NCBI RefSeq assembly: GCF_963675065.1
Contig: NZ_OY775906.1
Location: 3,140,001-3,204,000, forward strand
Source of the DNA: an uncultured Draconibacterium sp.
GTDB taxonomy: Bacteria; Bacteroidota; Bacteroidia; Bacteroidales; Prolixibacteraceae
Length of the DNA: 64,000 nucleotides
Direction: 5' to 3'
Positions 63,901-64,000 of this stretch are shown piece by piece (the stretch's first letter is position 1; the number at the start of each line of letters is the position of its first letter). Position numbers and translations under genes: made by a program. The notes under the pieces are model-generated. The model was given only the letters and a program-made list of their open reading frames with translations. It searched no databases and was not told where the DNA came from.

Positions 63901-64000
63901 AGTTTAAAAGCACTTGTTATAAACTCTCCGCAATCCCACCAGCTAACTGTGGGTTCAAGAGTAGCAAAATAAGTTATACAAGCGACAATAAAAACAAGCC
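60969..64000 (-). CDS. DUF2723/TMEM260-like membrane protein, partial
   Basis: The frame is open to the right edge (at least 1009 residues). The N-terminal part visible here (residues about 1-45, with CGEFITSAFKLEVGHPPGA) is the DUF2723/TMEM260 signature, a GT-C-type membrane fold of about ten helices in residues 1-~560. A long extracytoplasmic part follows, ending with a helical TPR-like region (TRLAQALLAKGEKEKTIEVA). TMEM260 is a protein O-mannosyltransferase in vertebrates; in Bacteroidota the glycosyltransferase role is predicted. Its 3' end overlaps the HEAT-like gene by 4 bp. The true start lies beyond the window. Confidence 0.85.
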   Translation of the reverse strand, partial: LVFIVACITYFATLEPTVSWWDCGEFITSAFKLEVGHPPGAPTFMILGRIFTLFAPDATKAAVMVNSMSAIASAATIMFLYWTIVHLARKLFAEEKLNTGEQIAVCGSGLVGALAFTFTDSFWFSAVEGEVYALSSLFTAMVFWAILKWENVAHERYANRWLVLIAYLMGLSIGVHLLNLLAIPAIGMVYYFKKYEFSWKGVFYALAASMCILLGIQYGIIPGVPRIAFIFDRIFVNAFGLPFNSGILFMGALLVAGSVWGINYTRKRNKVVLNTALTMFIVILIGYSSFALIVIRASANPPMNQNAPDNAFALVRYLNREQYGDRPLAKGPYYNAPRIASKDPKQQYNRVDGKYKITGTMPGGSVYEPKMETIFPRMYSDKANHIQAYKEWGKVKGTPVRVRDRGEVKTLQKPTFGENLRFFFSYQVGHMYMRYFMWNFVGRQNDLQGHGGFQNGNWVSGISFIDEPKTGPRDDMPEFMKNDPSRNVYYFLPLLLGLLGLFFQYNQGKKGKETFAVTMLLFILTGIAIVVYLNQYPYQPRERDYAYAGSFYAFAIWIGLGVLAVYTGVKKVLKGVPAAVLATVISVVAVPSVLASQNWDDHDRSGKYMTRDYAIDYLESCAPNAILFTYGDNDTFPLWYVQEVEGVRPDIKIINISYLGMDWYIRQQQFKTNEADPVPFSFTKDKYYMGRMDAVLFQDRIKGSVELSEAMEFLGSDDVRTKVKVASGELYDYLPSRDFHITVDKKKVLDSGTVKPEDADQIADKVSFKITKSMITKSEMAVLNMIAANNWERPIYIDHSLVFTGNIHFLDWLQFEGLAYRFVPIRTPKQGVTAGRIDADILYDNVMNKFVWGNVNDPDIHMDEYNRKQINIMQAQYMFTRLAQALLAKGEKEKTIEVADKMFELFPNEKIPLDYSSFQMAGQYYGAGAIEKGNEKVRIMADNCFAMLDYFASLPDNFAAAVQSEQNRQISHLQNLIILTRNYKQDELHTELDAKLQELIIKFQNKAGS

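Overview
The window looks like a chromosomal segment of a gliding or type IX secretion-competent Bacteroidota, most likely an order like Marinilabiliales (inference from gene content, not from a search). The evidence is a porV-porU-gldJ block, many Sec/lipobox-bearing secreted proteins, FISUMP and DUF1080 lipoproteins, weak Shine-Dalgarno signals, and recurrent TAnnTTTG promoter elements (the Bacteroidota -7 box), several placed just upstream of starts.

Layout. 1-7.5 kb: a CoA-binding protein (cut by the window edge), ispF and the T9SS genes porV, porU and (divergent) gldJ. 7.5-13.3 kb: murF, thioredoxin, CCA-adding enzyme, an exported EEP hydrolase and a beta-helix lipoprotein. 13.3-19.1 kb: a probable peptidoglycan-sugar salvage locus: an SSS symporter, a NamZ-type exo-muramidase (DUF1343) and a divergent NagZ-beta-lactamase-fold fusion. 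19.3-21.8 kb: a small HTH-like protein, a DUF1080 lipoprotein and a uracil permease. 21.9-25 kb: a TIGR03915/TIGR03916 putative DNA-repair pair facing a self-cleaving-type S24 repressor. 25-28.6 kb: AmrS, Ppx/GppA, QueG and a DUF1905 protein. 28.6-37 kb: secreted glycan enzymes (sulfatase, GH2, BNR_4 protein, Gfo/Idh-like lipoprotein) without SusCD. 37-47 kb: a four-module sulfur-transfer fusion (CoA-disulfide reductase, rhodanese, TusA, DsrE), two tandem M28 peptidases, an M48 peptidase, a small beta-barrel, a FISUMP lipoprotein and a GH5.

47.3-48.4 kb is the most unusual part. A GIY-YIG nuclease gene lies between an intact tRNA-Gly-Leu-Gly cluster and a 3' half copy of tRNA-Gly. The half copy and its transcription terminator repeat the end of the intact tRNA operon, the half tRNA is broken by small hairpin insertions, and the nuclease's C-terminal tail is encoded by tRNA sequence. 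I propose that this is a tRNA-anticodon-targeted mobile unit.

48.4-64 kb: mutS, an Lnb-like (DUF4105) membrane protein, a PSP1/RicT protein, an O-methyltransferase, an M16 peptidase, tRNA-Phe, an unrecognised 181-aa protein bracketed by REP-like hairpins, a stand-alone receiver, a D-2-hydroxyacid dehydrogenase, a small membrane protein, a NUDIX hydrolase, a HEAT-like protein and a DUF2723 membrane glycosyltransferase-like protein that runs off the end. No rRNA, CRISPR array, prophage or intact insertion sequence was seen.
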